From Maylandia zebra (Eukaryota; Chordata; Actinopteri; Cichliformes; Cichlidae), in assembly GCF_041146795.1 (NCBI RefSeq), contig NC_135170.1, positions 3,958,533 through 4,022,532 of the forward strand: 64,000 bases of DNA. The letters are read 5' to 3'. Below are positions 1-12,430 of this stretch, one piece after another. Positions within the stretch are counted from its first letter, which is position 1; every line of letters starts with the position of its first letter. The notes beneath the pieces were generated by a model. That model ran no database searches, had not been told where the DNA came from, and worked only from the letters and a program-made list of their open reading frames with translations. The position numbers and the translations under genes are program-made.

Positions 1-196
1 AAAATTTCAGGGTATTCAGATTAATAAACAAAATGTTAGTTGGTTCTATATAGTTTGGTTTATAATTCTTATAGCTCTTTTTTGCAACTCCAAAATGGGA
101 AGAGTATTTGTTTTATATGCATTAGCCCGTATCTATAGACAGTAAGTCATATATGGAAGCACAGAGAACAATAGTGTGTGTGTAATGATTTCTTGT

Positions 197-345
197 TCAG
201 GACATGTTTGTTTTGTAGAGAAAATCAATGGTTTTTGACATTTTTGTTTTCACATGGTTTATTCTTTCAATTTCAATTCCATCAACCCTGATTTTAGATA
301 AATCTTTCATTTGTCTGGTACCAAAATTAATACATTTTGTTTTTG
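197..345 (-). pseudogene. LINE reverse transcriptase fragment, downstream piece
   Basis: The minus strand encodes a short stretch with INFGTRQ and VDGIEIERINHVK. It resembles the part of non-LTR retrotransposon reverse transcriptases that follows the catalytic FADD box. It directly continues the RT fragment at 1481-2110; the two are separated only by the LTR at 346-1475. After INHVK the sequence jumps to a later conserved stretch (KTKMSKTI), which indicates an internal deletion. It is a dead remnant of a CR1/L2/jockey-like element. Confidence 0.6.
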
Positions 346-1475
346 TGGCGAGACGAGGTTGGGATATAAAGTAAATACTCTTCAGTTTTAAAGAACGACA
401 ACGCCACCCTGGGAATTTCACCCAGAGAATACTGGAAATGACACTAAATCACCAAAAAGGCACTTAGGTTCGCTATACTCAATCCAGAGACGAGGTTCAA
501 TAATAAACAAATTGACAATTTATTAATAATTATTTAAAACACAATCATAAATATTCAAATACAAATATGCTTAAAAAGGTATTCAGAGCTGAGGCTTACC
601 AGTGGAGGGGCAGGGATGCCACACACAACTAAAGAAAGAAAACACACCAAAACACAAGTGCAACACACTATCACACACTCACACTAATAAACTAGACAAG
701 GCAGGTGTGTACACTCAAGGGATCCCACCACCAAGGCACCCTAGTCTCCTCCACGTCGGCACTCCGCATCTGAATAAAAGAAACAAAGAAAATGTTAATA
801 TATTACAACAAACTAATGTGTAGCACCGGGGGATAACCCAACTGCAGGACCACACTGGTGATCTACAGCTAGAAAAAGGGCCTCCCACCAGTGGTGTAAC
901 AGAAAATCCAAACTACAAATCAAAAAGCAATAAAACAACATACAATCTGAATAAAACTCTAAAATCTGGAGCAAACGGAATCGCCGTACTGCTCCAACTT
1001 GCCGTCCACACGACGATAAGTTAACAGTCAATCAATATGCACGCCAGCTGACTCCGATAACCGGCATGCATATGGCCGTTGTCCACGCCGACGTCCACTG
1101 TAAAAGCTGACAGCAGCAGGGAAAGAATTCTCACAACGGGAACAGACGATAAAAGCACAGCAAGGCAAAACAGCAGCACTTCAGTTCGCGTAGCTTGGCG
1201 CAAAACTAAGGTCCACACTTCCAAATAAGCCGTGTCATAGAACGTAAGTAGAATAGCTCAGGAGGCTTCTATAGCTACGACCAGCCGCGATGGAGACTTC
1301 AGAGGAGTAACCCACAAATGATCTCCACCACACCGAGAGGAAGTCAGGTGACCAAAAAAGGAGATCACAGGCAAGCGACCCAGAGACACTCAAATGGCCA
1401 CTATTTATACCAGCGCCCCCTAATGGGCCAGGCTGAAAGTGGGTTGGACCGAGGGATAACATTCATCCTGCCACA
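346..1475 (-). mobile_element. Solo LTR inserted in a LINE
   Basis: On the minus strand the unit begins TGTGGCAGG and ends CTCGCCA, so it has the TG...CA ends of an LTR. It is flanked by TTTTG (341-345) and TTCTG (1476-1480), a 5 bp target duplication with one mismatch. A TATAAATAG box lies near 1404 and AATAAA-type signals near the 3' end, both in minus orientation. No gag or pol adjoins it, so it is a solo LTR of 1130 bp, probably Ty3/Gypsy. The open frames inside it (813-1462) are not genes. Confidence 0.75.
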
Positions 1476-1480
1476 TTCTG

Positions 1481-2110
1481 TTTGTATTTAATGATAACTT
1501 ATTTACATCAAACCAGTGTTTTAAATATATTTAACTCCTTTTCCGCTGTAGTCAGAAGCTGTTCCTGGTTTTTACCTGAGCAACACAGAGTGGTGTCATC
1601 AGCGAACAATACACATTTTAACAGTTTGGGAACACTACATATGTCATTTATATATAACATGAATAATTTAGGGCCCAGCACAGAGCCCTGAGGAACACCA
1701 CAAGCTACCTTCAACTGATTAGATTTTACATTATTGGTTTCTGTCATCCAGGTAACTTTTCATCCACTTGTCTGCTATCCCTCTAAGACCATATCTCTCT
1801 AGTTTATTCATTAATATAGATCATTTGTATCAAACACCTGTTTTAAGTCTATAAAAACACCAGCAGTATATTCTTTATTATCTATTGCAGTAGATATCCC
1901 TTCTACAAGTTCCATCACTGCCACTGAAGTGGGCCTTTTTACCATGTTGGTTATCACTTAGGAGATAATGCTTCTCAATATATTTATCAAGTCTATTAAC
2001 AAATAACTTTTCTAAAATTTTTGAGAACTGTGGGAGTAGAGATATTGGTCTGTAATTGTTTACTGTCTGTCTTTCGTATTAGTCTTTTGATTGCTTCCCA
2101 TTTTAGTTTT
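1481..2110 (-). pseudogene. LINE reverse transcriptase fragment, catalytic piece
   Basis: The minus strand carries the RT signatures GVPQGSVLGP and FADDTT in a frame open from 1747 to 1508. Further upstream (1750-2110), in broken frames, are remnants matching the preceding RT segments (RPISLLPQFSKILEK-like). This is the RT domain of a non-LTR retrotransposon of the CR1/L2/Rex/jockey type. It was broken by frameshifts and later split by the solo LTR. Confidence 0.75.
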
Positions 2111-2353
2111 TGCCCGTCTTTGTCATTGTCAGCATCGCTCTAATGGTCTTTACAGATGTTAACTGTTTTCACCTGACCTCACCAGCCTTCCACAGTCCCA
2201 TAATCCTCACATGTAGCCCTGTTATTCTGTAGGATTTATCTTCCTCAAACCTTATACGGCACTGAACAGCACAGCACACCAGTATAAATGCAAACTACAA
2301 CAGGGATTCAGAGCAGTGCTATAAACTCCACTCGACTCCTTTGGGCTCCACCT

Positions 2354-2359
2354 CTGTGT

Positions 2360-2390
<31 letters not shown>

Positions 2391-2392
2391 GG
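2354..2392. repeat. (TG)n microsatellite followed by poly-G
   Basis: About nine TG units run directly into about 20 G residues. The rest of 2111-2672 shows no gene or recognisable repeat. Confidence 0.9.
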
Positions 2393-2724
2393 TGTTGGGA
2401 AATAACCTGCTTAAGTGTGAAAGCAGCAACTATTCAGCTGAGTGATAAATTCACTTGTTTTAATTTATAAACCACTTAACTTTAATAGCTTGTGTGTTTC
2501 AGCAGGGTTACTGTTATTGCTCATGTTCAAAGTTGTTGTGCATGTTCACTTTTTTAATTTTTGTCTCTGCTTCTCATAGTTCTGTTGCACAATCATGTTG
2601 TCTTAATGTTTCAGTCTAAGCCCATGGCTCTCTATAATAACAAATGAAAATACCAAAGCTCCAAACATTTTAATGTTTTTAATACCTGTTTCTTCTCACG
2701 TCTCCTTTCCAGCCAGTCATGCGT

Positions 2725-2800
2725 GTTCAATTAAATTTATTTATTTATTTTTACATAGCACCAAATCAAGCATAAATAATCTGAGAGCATCCAGAAATCA
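2725..2800 (+). repeat. Fragment of a fish interspersed repeat
   Basis: An AATTTATTTATTTATT run followed by ACATAGCACCAAATCA resembles the start of the common teleost repeat that is seen more completely at 10984-11055. Nothing coding is evident up to 3100, apart from a short (ATT)n run near 3085. Confidence 0.4.
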
Positions 2801-3164
2801 GAAAGGACCCTCTGATGGAACTGATGAAAGAGTTTGCAGTTTTAAAACAAAGACAAAGACAGAGGAAAGGAAGCATAAGGAAATGCAGTTCAGAGACGCC
2901 TGCAGCAAAAGAGAGAGTGAAAGAGAGGTTTGTATAATTCATGCCCTAAACTCCTGACTTTAAGTAGTTTGATTACATGTAAATCTTATAATGTAATTTT
3001 GTTACATAAGTACTTAAAATCTTAAATTGAATGGGATCTGTTTAAATGAAGTGTCCTCAGTTGGGAAACATTCAGTTTCATTTTATTATTATTATTATTA
3101 ATGGAGTGTGCACGATGCATCTTTGGATGCGCTGGGACGCATTTTCAGTGATGTAACATGGGGT

Positions 3165-3815
3165 CATCTGGTGTTTCGGGTCTTTCAACATCAGACACTA
3201 TCATCCAGGCACCCAGCTAAGGTTGAGCAGACCCCAGCCTGCGTCCCAGCGACAGCCACCCACGGATCAGCCCTCTTCATCCACAGCCACCTTGGGGCCT
3301 TCTCTGCGGTTTCACCCTCTTCCTAGCCACTCCTGTTAGGCCCAGTTGGTTCAGGACTTTGCGGAGTGAGCATCATGCGAAGCCTTTAGAGCCCACCTCT
3401 ATTGGCTCATAGTACATCTTCAAGCCGCCTTCCCGGCACTTCTTTACTTCTTTCATTTCCCTCTTCCTCTTCCCAGGACGTGGCGAGATCGAGGACAATA
3501 AGCTGTTTTGTTGCCTTTGAGACATAAACATGTCTGGTTGAAGTGATGTTTCAGTGATGTGCTGAGAGAACATCAACTGCATCCTTAGGTCATCCTGCAG
3601 CTGCCAGTCCGAGGCTGTATAGAGGAGACCTGACCTTATTCTTTGCTACCGACAGGGCTCTTCTCCAGCTTTGACAAGGGCGAGTCTTGTCTTTGGGCCA
3701 AGATGGAGTTTGCCATGGCGTTGCCTACTACTTTCTGGAACCGCCTTCAGCATCTGGTCAAGGCAGCTATTCAGTAGGTGTTGTAAGGATCCCCTTCCAA
3801 ATCATAGCTGACATG
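3165..3815 (-). pseudogene. Non-LTR retrotransposon C-terminal endonuclease remnant
   Basis: Minus-strand frames, with stops, contain HITETSLQPD, KCREGG, EPIEVGSKGFA, and further on RWLWMKRADPWV. The order (LRPD..., ELTVP-like, ERK-rich helix, C-x-GW, PIEVG-x-RGFA, RWLW) matches a C-terminal domain I know from abundant fish retroelement ORFs. It has the look of a PD-(D/E)XK restriction-like endonuclease, as in R2/R4/Rex6-type LINEs. The best-preserved frame is 3373-3582. The clade is an inference; the element is clearly dead. Confidence 0.5.
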
Positions 3816-3826
3816 CTGGGCTTGGT

Positions 3827-4800
3827 AATAGTGATGTGTCGGTCGCAAACGAAATGGCTCTTTGAAGTGAACGACGCACTACGTGCTTTGTAGGGGCCAC
3901 CGTAAATATACTTTTATTTATTCACTCCACATAAAACGTAATAAATAAATGTTAAAATACAAAAACCAACAATTTACATTTCAACTTTTAACTATTTAAA
4001 TTTTCAGCTTTTTCCTTTTAAACAAATTTAAGTGAAACAACACAAAACACTGCAAACCACAACACAATCAAATATAAATTAAAATATGAAAACAAAAGAG
4101 AAGATGCACATTCTCTGTCATGTAGGCCTGGGATGATATTTTGGGAGAGTGTTTTCCTGCTTGGAATTGCAAAAATAGGATTCCCTGCATGAATAAACTT
4201 GCAGAAAGAAAGAAAGAAAGAAATTCTCCTCTCCAGGGACTCCACAGTAGGACGGAGTGCAGGCCTTGAATCTACCTGACTTGTCAACCTTAGTGAGCGT
4301 TTGGTGGACTTCTGGATGGCAGTCAAGCCTTTCAGAGATGTCAGAGGACCAACAGGAGCTTAATGGAGTCTAATGTTACTGCGATTGTGTTCGTTTGTGC
4401 ATTTGTGTTCAAATAAATACATTTACTCAACCTGAACCATTGTTTTTAAATCACAGGCCAGAAGAACGCTTACATTAGTCTTCTGCCACACGTGAACTTA
4501 AATCTATGTAATGTTGTATTAACTGAATAAAATGGGGATGGTTAGACACGAAGTAGCGACTAGAGCCGCATTACTTTCTGTTTTATAGAGAACTGCAGGT
4601 CTGACAGGGTTTTTTTTAAACACCCTGAGGGTAAAAAGGAAATAATCCTAAAGGAGAAAAACTACAGAAAGAAGCGAAACAGCTTTCTTCCTGGAGATGT
4701 GTGTCCACTTAATTTGAACCCTTCCTCACATTTCTCATATGATAACCTGCAGGGTATTGAATGTGGGGATACAAGGGAACCATTAAGTAGCACCTTCCAG
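3827..4800. other. Non-coding stretch with a possible hAT-like MITE edge
   Basis: Near 3830 the sequence GTGATGTGTCGGTCGC resembles the terminal sequence of fish hAT MITEs, but I found no matching inverted copy downstream. A short (GAAA)n run lies near 4203-4222. I see no coding region. Confidence 0.3.
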
Positions 4801-5273
4801 AATCAAAGAAAATTGCCATGGTCCCTCAGTCCTCCTGTGCTGGCTCACCATTTTCTATCCTTCTGTTGTTTTGTGTGAGTGAGCTGACCTCAGCGTTGTG
4901 TTTCAGGAGCGGGACGTGTCCTGGGTTAACACCCTTCGGTTCCTCTCACCTGCAGGTAATGAGCTCACCCATTTGCAATCAGCAGCTACTTAAGATCGTC
5001 TTCAGGCTTTGCTGGATCATTGAACTGACCACAGTTAGTGAAGCAGGCTTTCTCGCTCAGTGTTTGCTGCTTGCTTTGTGTGTCTCTGTGCAGAAGGCCT
5101 TTGAGATCTTAGAGAGACAGAAAGAGGTCTCGATTCTGTGGAGCTAAGGTGTGGATTTTCTTGTTCTTTCTGGGCCTTGGACTTCACTGACTGGACACCT
5201 TTACCTTCACCATGTGAGCTGTGTTTGGGAAATAAACTGAAACTTTTCTCCAGACTGCTGCATTTGAGTCCAA

Positions 5274-5897
5274 TGCATTTTGGGAGGCCTAATCGAATGT
5301 GGACCGAAACGCAGACACAGAGATGCAGGTGGATGTTTAACAAAGAGTGAGCCTTTATATTGGGCGGCAAAAAAACACCAAAAACAAAAGGCGACGGGAG
5401 ACTGCGAAAAACTAACAAAAACCTAAACTGGGGAAAACTACGAACAAGTATAAAGAAAGTAAGAACATAAAACGTGAAAATCAGAGATGAGGGACAGAAA
5501 ATGCAGAAGATCCAGCAACAAAAAGAGGAAGACAAAGGACTTAAATACACGAGGGAGTAACGAGGGAATGGGAAACAGGAGGGAAACACAGCAAGACTAA
5601 TCTGACATAATGAGACAACGGGGAAGCAAAACTCAGCACACTGAAAACAGGATACGAGACTATCAAAGTAAAACAGGAAACAGAAATCAGGAGACGCAGA
5701 CTTGAAAAGGCGACACGGCTGACAGTGGAGGCGAACATTGAGCACACGAACAGACAAGAAAGCACAACTGACTCGACGTGACACGTGGAACACACGGGAG
5801 GTGCAAAACCCAAGATCTAAAAATCAATAAAGTCGAACCAGAAACGAACAGAAACCAAGAATACTGATCATCAAAAACCAGACTCAGGAACGGGACA
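5274..5897 (-). mobile_element. LTR of the A/B-type retrotransposon group
   Basis: On the minus strand the unit starts TGTCCCGTTCC. Its layout matches the A LTR at 40839-41358: A-rich on the plus strand with the same order of short motifs. It ends near TGCATTTTGGG on the plus strand. No clean target duplication is visible, so the inner boundary could also be 5281. Directly to the left (about 4900-5273) is a plus-strand segment ending AATAAACTGAAAC...CTGCATTTGAGTCC, which looks like the 3' part of another LTR. No internal coding region adjoins. Confidence 0.5.
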
Positions 5898-7837
5898 TTG
5901 TTACTGTGACGGCCTGATCACTGCTGATCCTGGACTGGACAAGTGGTGAAGAAGATGGATGGATTCACTCTTTACGTCACATTTCTATTCAGCCTTGTGT
6001 GCTTTGATTGATCCATGTCATCCATTAACAGTTACTGCATAGAAATTATTTCCCTGTTATTTCACTCATTCCTCCCAGAGGACGGACTCGGTTATGTTTC
6101 ACTGCCGTATTTGACATTTTTGCTGACACTCCGTCTGTTGCCTGAGCAGGGATCAGCCTCACTAACTCTTAACCTTCATGATCACAAGGGAGGGTTTTTT
6201 GAGCTTCATTAAAAGACTCCCATCCTTCTGCTGTGCTGGGAGTGCTGGGAAATTAGTCTGGGGTTCCAAAGAAGTACACACAAGAAGAAGAAGAAGTAAT
6301 CCTCAAACAGGTGATTGAAACACAGGCACACAACTGTACGCACATGTCAGACGAGTGTCTAAAAACTCTTTTCTTTTTTCCCTTTCTTTGAAACCATATC
6401 TTCTGGTTATTAGTTCATCATGTACGATAAATAGATAAACAGATATTTAAAGTGTTCAGTGAGCCTCTGGTTCTTCTGTCTTAAATGTTCTTTGTAATGT
6501 TGTAATGTGTGTTTCAGCTTATGGAAACACATCATCTAAAAATACATCTGTTCTAAGAATACTCATCAAACACCGTCAAAGCAAATTGTAAAAAGAAATG
6601 CATCCTGTTCCCAGAAACATCATAAAGCCAGTGTGTGCAGATGCTCATTTGGGAGAAATTGCACCTTCTCCCCAACGGGAGCAAAAACCACGATGGCCCC
6701 CATCACTGTGTTTTCTTCATCCACGCTCCAGTCCAGGCCGGAGCTGACCCTTAATCAGCTGCCTTCAAACTGTGTTACACTTGGACCAGTTGATCAGTCA
6801 TTTATAGAGGGGTGTCTTTGCTCTAATGACAGTGGCACAAGCTTCTGCATCTCTCATTGTTTTGTGTTCTTTAAAAAAAGTACAATCGTGCAATCAGTCT
6901 CTTTTCAATCAGTGTCCATTATAAATGGAAGTGAGCATCATGCCTGATCCAGAAGAAAAAGACGACCTTTATGAACTGACAGCTAACCTGGCAGCTTTGT
7001 GCGTCTGTGCATTTTACAGCTGCTGTTAACATGCTAGCGTGATCACAGGGACAGTGCTAAGATGCTGATGCTGTTTAGCGTGCTTTAAATTCTTTCTCCT
7101 CACATACGGAGCAGGCACTATCACATCATACAGACCTCATAGTAGAATCATATCACAGAAGGGCACAAAATGGACATTTTGATATTTGGCTACATAAAGT
7201 AAATCTCTGACCAGGCCCTGAACGCCATTACTTTGGCTAAAATATTGTGAGAAATCAAAGTCACTTTTAATCAAGCTGTTGCCTCACATTAAACAACTGT
7301 AAAGACTGTCTTATCTCATCTGCACATATTGTCCCAATTAGGAACGTCGTATCTGACACAGATGCTGAAAAACGTGTTCATCCATTTGTCGCGTCTCTGT
7401 TGTCAGGCTGCTCTAAACGCCTTCAGCTGATCAGCAGACCAGGGCTCCTCGTGATCGCTGGTCTTTTCTCAGGGTTCTCAGTCTTTTTTCAGTTTAATAT
7501 CGTTCTTCATTGCTTGATCCTCTCTCTTTCGTCCTGGCTGTATTTGGTAAATCACTGTCTGTGTTTGTGAAGTTCATTGGTCCCCTCAGCATTTTCTGGT
7601 GTCTCATCCTTATTTTTGTTTTTAGCATTGGTTGTTAATCATTTCCTGTTTTGGCAGTGCATTTATCTTGTGTCTTCACTTTAACTTCAGGCTCAAATAC
7701 TTCACTTTCTTACATCTGCATAGGTCCATACCGTAACATTGTATCCTAATGAAATACTTACTCTAGGCTCTACTTGTGTAGACAGAGCTGTCAGGTATCA
7801 GAAACCAGTCCAGCTCCCAGTTTGGACAGACATCCTA
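5898..7837. other. Non-coding, nothing recognised
   Basis: Only short chance open frames are present. I see no repeat signature beyond a short GAA run near 6283. Confidence 0.5.
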
Positions 7838-8518
7838 TGTCATGGTTCTGGGTCTTTGACCCAGTGTTTTGTGTCTGTGGACTTTTGAATCGTGTTTAGT
7901 CGTTATTGTTGTGTTCTTAGACTTATCTTTCCTAGTTTACTTTTCTTGTGCTTATAACTTTCCTAATTATTATGTTTGTCTGTTGTGATTCAGGTTAAAT
8001 TCCCTTATCGTTTCCCTTTCTCAGTGTTTTGTCCTCAGTGTCTTCCTGTGGAAGACGATGTCTCCATGTTCACTTATCCCCGTGTCTCCTCTGTCTGTCT
8101 CTTTGTCTCCCTCACCTTTTCCCATGTTCTTCTGTGTTCCCGCCTTAGAGTCAAGCTTGTGTGTCTGGGTCTCAGTGTTCGTGCTGCTTCCTGTCTTATT
8201 TTGATAGTCTTATGAGCATTGTGTTCGGTTTTGCTTCCCCTGTCTTGTTATGTCTAATTTGTTCCTGCTGTGTTTCCACTTCCCTGATCGCCCCTCATTG
8301 TATACAGTGGCTGTTTCCCTCAGTCCTTTGTCAGAACACCTGTACACTTATCCCTGTGTCCCAGGTTTCTGAGGTTTCTCCCAGTTTAGTTTTCCTGATT
8401 AGTTTACTTTCAACAGTCAGCTTGAAAAAAAGAAACTTCTCGTTTAACTTCTGCCTGCAGTGTCTGCATTTAGGTCCTCACTCTCCGTCCATTCAATCGG
8501 CTACCGAAGATCATGACA
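7838..8518 (+). mobile_element. Solo LTR
   Basis: The unit begins TGTCATGGTT and ends ATCATGACA. It is flanked by TCCTA (7833-7837) and GCCTA (8519-8523), a 5 bp duplication with one mismatch. Its start resembles the LTRs of element B (TGTCATGGTC) and the internal order of motifs is the same, so it is a diverged member of that group. No gag or pol adjoins it. The 147-codon frame at 8161-8604 crosses its 3' end and is not a gene. Confidence 0.7.
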
Positions 8519-9306
8519 GCCTACTCTTAGAATTGAACTTTCTTTTTTTGATCAAGTATATATGTAAATATGTTGGTGGGATAAGGTTTAATTTTCATCA
8601 GTGACACAATATGAAGGACTAAAGAGGCCCGCTGCTCTACTATTATATTTATTATATGATTTTGGACGACTCACCGGCACATTGTGAGGAGTGAGAGAGG
8701 AGAAGGAAAGTTGGTGATGTTTAGCAGCTGCTAACAGTCAGGACCTCAGAAGAGTCCAACGAAAAAGCTCTCAGCTGTGACAAACTGTTTTCAACAAGAC
8801 AAAACCGTTTTTCTTATGCTCCTCTCACAATAATCGACTTGTAGGCAAAGAAAATTCTTTCAAAATAAAAAAATACTTTCCCCCCCCTTTCTCTCTCAGT
8901 CGTTCCTTTAGTGTCTCACAGCTTTTTCTTTGTACAGTCTGTGGACAGAGATGAAGCTCAACCTGAATCCTGTAAACAACCACAGGAGCAGTTCCTGGGA
9001 GACGCAGTCTGTCACCACTTTCTCCAGGGGTAAGCAGAGACAGCACACTACTTTTTCTGTAACCTATTTAGGGTTAACTGCTAATTACTTTTTCTTCCTT
9101 GTGTGTTAACAACACTGAAGTTTGGAAGGTGCACAAGACCCAGGAAAGTAATTCAAAGTAACAACTGAAACATGCCACAAAATCCCGTTTTTATGCCTTT
9201 GCCAGATAGTTGTAAAGCAGTTTACATAAAACTGCTGCACAATTTCCACCTGACGTTTTCTACCATTTATCTGGAAATGTAATCTAACACTCCTTGAGTT
9301 GCCAAG

Positions 9307-9953
9307 TGTCAGGTTCCTGGGTGTGTTGACGCAGCGTTTTAAGTTTTAGTTTATTTGGATGTTGTTTATGTTTGAGTTCATTAGATTAGCGAAGTTCGTT
9401 TGGTTATTAGACTCCTTGTGTTTTCTTCCCCTGTGTTTAAGTTTCCCTCACCCTTTGTGTTTCATCCTGCGTGTCTTATGTTGTCAAGTTCATATTGTCA
9501 TGTCTGCATTTTTTGTTTCCTCTTTTATTTTGAAGGTCTGTGTCCTATGTCAGTGCAGTCAGCTTTGCTTCCTTTGTCTCGTTATGTCAGACTAGTGTCA
9601 GCTGTTTCCTCATGTGTTTCCACTTCCCCTAACCCCCCTTGTGTGTATTTAGTCTGTGTGTTTCTGTTCGTTCTTTGTCAGGTCGCCTGTTGTTCACGCC
9701 ACGTTTTCCATGCCGTGTTTCCAAGTTTCATGTCCAGGTTTTTCTTGTTGTTTATTTAGTTCTCCCAGTTTAGGTTGATGTTAGTTTTACTTCAGTTTGT
9801 CTTGCCCTTTGTTTGTACCCTTTTTAAAAGCCTTATTAAACGGCTCACTTTTTGTTAATATTCAAGTTTTGGTCCAAGTTCCTTCGTTTGACGTGGAGCA
9901 TTTTGGGTCCTCCACGTCAAATTCCTACAGTCTGCCTCTGCCAGACTGTGACA
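9307..9953 (+). mobile_element. Solo LTR
   Basis: The unit begins TGTCAGGTTCCTGGG and ends CCAGACTGTGACA. The GGTCCTCC block near 9906 corresponds to the GAGTCCTCC block near the 3' end of the B LTRs. The flanks CCAAG and GTCCA do not form a clean duplication. It belongs to the same LTR group as 7838-8518. The gap 8519-9306 and the stretch 9954-10983 hold nothing I recognise beyond a short ATC run near 10710. Confidence 0.6.
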
Positions 9954-10983
9954 GTCCAAACCTTAAATTATTTATTTAGCTGTTTTGTTCTACAATCCTG
10001 TGAAAAACTACTTCCACAGGAATTTAAGGGTAGCAGCTGCTCATCAAATTCACATGACTAATTAATCATCTGCAGGCGTGAGCACTTCTAGAAAAGCAGA
10101 TGTTTTTGAAACATTCAGGTGTTAACACACAGTCTTCCCAAGAGTGGACATCCCAACAAATTCACCCCAAGGTCAAACTGTGCAGTGTTCAAAAACTTGA
10201 ACAAGTGTTGCCTGTGTGGAAGGGATGCTGTCTCTAACAAACACAGCACAGCTGTAGCTTATATAAAACTGATAAACATGGTGGCAGAGAGGTGATGATT
10301 AGGGTTCGTTTTGCAGCTACAGGACCTCAGTGCTTTGGCATTGAGTCGACCGTGAACTCCTCTGTATACCAAAATATTCCAGAGTAAAATTCCTCCAAAA
10401 TGGTGTGAGATACTGAGAAAAGGAAAGGATCAATTCAAATTATTGCTGCTATTATTGGGTGTACTAGTCATATGAAATGTTTTCCAGTGTGGCTGGAAGC
10501 TCGAAATGTCAAAAGCGACGTAAGAAATGATAGAAATGAATGATTAATGATGATGTTTACTTTTGTTTTCCTCAATTTTCATTTTGGTGCTTGTTTTAAA
10601 AAAGCCCTTTGCTATATTAAGCACATCTAGAATATACATAAAGTATAGAGTATAGATAAAAGATGGAAAAAGCACAGTGTTGTCACCCAGTCGTTTGTAA
10701 ACTCCCATTAGGCCATCATCATCATCATCATCTATTTTTACTTGTTTTTGTTTTTCAGTAAGTGTCCATATTTAAACAAGAGGACAGAGAGCTAACATCG
10801 GCTAGCAAGCATATCACACAGATACCAGTACCTGCTAATTATTGTGACATATCAATAAAATGCTGACATTTCATTCTGGCTGGCTGGTGCAGGTAAGGGA
10901 TACCTAGCAGACAGCTAGAGCTTAAATGAATACCACCTGTCCCACAAAGTGCCCATTTCCTTATTAAATCCATAACCACATCC

Positions 10984-11055
10984 TTCAATTCAATATAATT
11001 TTATTTATAGAGCGCCAAATTACAACAACAGTCGCCTCAGGTGCTTTATATTGTA
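10984..11055 (+). repeat. Common teleost interspersed repeat, left part
   Basis: This contains the familiar fish sequence TTTATAGAGCGCCAAATTAC followed by ACAACAGTCGCCTCAGG. It is interrupted after TTGTA by the CACTG-ended element and resumes at 16929. Confidence 0.65.
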
Positions 11056-11552
11056 CACTGAAAAAATGGGAATTGGCAGGCTTTTGAATTTGCACAAATG
11101 AATTTAGTTAATGCTACACAAGCCTCTCATGTTTCTCTTATTTACATGATTAAATAAAGTACCATTTACTTGATTATAAACAATACTGAGACTACTCATT
11201 TTTCTTGCATTGATTTAAAGTGACTAAATTAGAATACTAAAACCATTGTAATCATGTTTGACCACAACCGGAAATGATGCAATATATTCAAAGACAACAA
11301 CTAAATGCGATTGGATAATAAGACCTAGGCCCTGTGCTTCGTACGTCGCTTACTACATCCAAGATCAAATGAAACATCCAAGACCAAATCATCGCGCTAA
11401 CTCTGAGCTCGCTATTCCGGTTCCCTGAACACACCTGTTGTTGACGATTAGTATAGCTGGATGAAGTAATGTGAGATCACTGGGTGGCCCAACAGGGGCT
11501 ACGCATCGATAGTAGAAACATTGATCGGCAACCCTTTGATTGGTCGGCGAAA

Positions 11553-11713
11553 ATGTCGAAGGAGCGCGCTCGGTATTTTTCGGCAGCAGAGCAAGAACTC
11601 TTGAGTGAGGGATTTCAGGAGTTTCAGAGTTTAATTAAAACGCAAGGGAACACTGCAAAGGCTGCAAAAGCAAGGAGAGAGGGCTGGCAGGAAGTTGCTG
11701 ACAAATCAAACTC
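11553..11713 (+). CDS. Harbinger MYB/SANT-like DNA-binding protein, first exon
   Basis: From ATG at 11553 the frame encodes about 54 residues with ERARYFSAAEQELL, a central EFQSLIKTQGNT and REGWQEVADK. This is the start of the MYB/SANT-like domain found in the accessory protein of PIF/Harbinger transposons and in NAIF1-like host proteins. A good splice donor (CTC|GTAAGT) ends the exon at 11713. I do not see the following exons, which were probably lost in the internal deletion. In the intact family this protein helps bring the transposase to the nucleus and to the element ends. The frame stays open upstream to 11484 but has no earlier ATG. Confidence 0.7.
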
Positions 11714-11734
11714 GTAAGTAATTCAATAATAACA

Positions 11735-12010
11735 ATAATAATGGAGTGGATTTATATAGCGCTTTTCAAGGCACCCAAAGCGCTTTACAATGCCACTATT
11801 CATTCACTCTCACATTCACACACTGGTGGAGGCAGCTACGGTTGTAGCCACAGCTGCCCTGGGGCAGACTGACAGAAGCCAGGCTGCCATATCGCGCCAT
11901 CGGCCCCTCTGGCCAACACCAGTAGGCGGTAGGGTAGATTTATCATATCACACCATATTATCCAATATTATATTACATTATATTATATTATAATATGTTA
12001 TATTATATCC
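11735..12010 (+). repeat. SINE/LINE-tail-like repeat plus AT-rich simple sequence
   Basis: The sequence GGATTTATATAGCGCTTTTC, AAAGCGCTTTACAATG and CACATTCACACACTGGTGG belongs to a very common fish repeat related to L2-type LINE tails. A TATTATATTA-rich run follows at 11955-12010. Confidence 0.6.
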
Positions 12011-12224
12011 CCTTTCACATTAGAGCCACAACAGGACCCACTAGAACATGGGAACAAGTAAAAGTGAAATATACGAATATTCTACAGAATGGTAATATTT
12101 ATCACTTATATTGCTTTTAGTCTCTTGGAAAGAGACCCTGAAATAATCTGTTTGTTTGTTCATAACAGCAACCAAGAAAAGGGCAGAGCAAAAAAAAAGA
12201 CAGGTGGTGGTCCTGCACCCCCTC

Positions 12225-12430
12225 GTCAACAAGTTGGTTAAGTAAATAATATCCTCACGGAAATATCGATATCTCTCAATGAGCACACTGTCGCGCTGAG
12301 CTAAAGGATCCTGTCTGTCCCGCAATATACGCTGAATTCTGAGGACGCTCCTTATCAATCTTGCACCTTCCACAATGGGTGGCTCGCGTATACGGACAGG
12401 ACATGGCTGCGACAGACTTCCCAAATCCAC
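12225..12430 (-). pseudogene. Harbinger transposase N-terminus
   Basis: The minus-strand frame contains RIQRILRDRQDPLA and ERYRYFREDIIYL, which match the N-terminus of HARBI1-type transposases (R-x-L-R-D-R-x-D-P-L, then ERYRF-x-R-x-x-I). Downstream of NLLTRG the frame continues into unrelated sequence and ends without the DDE catalytic residues. The coding region was truncated by the element's internal deletion. A second frame from 12458 overlaps the 5' part and is less likely to be used. Confidence 0.7.

Noticed and set aside
775-1462. Several 67-75 codon frames inside 346-1475
   Set aside because: They lie within the solo LTR and have no recognisable domains.
4818-5147. 109-codon plus-strand frame
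   Set aside because: It overlaps LTR-like sequence that ends in AATAAA and shows no family motif.
5035-5793. 252-codon minus-strand frame rich in Phe/Ser/Cys
   Set aside because: It runs through an LTR and flanking DNA and matches no protein pattern I know.
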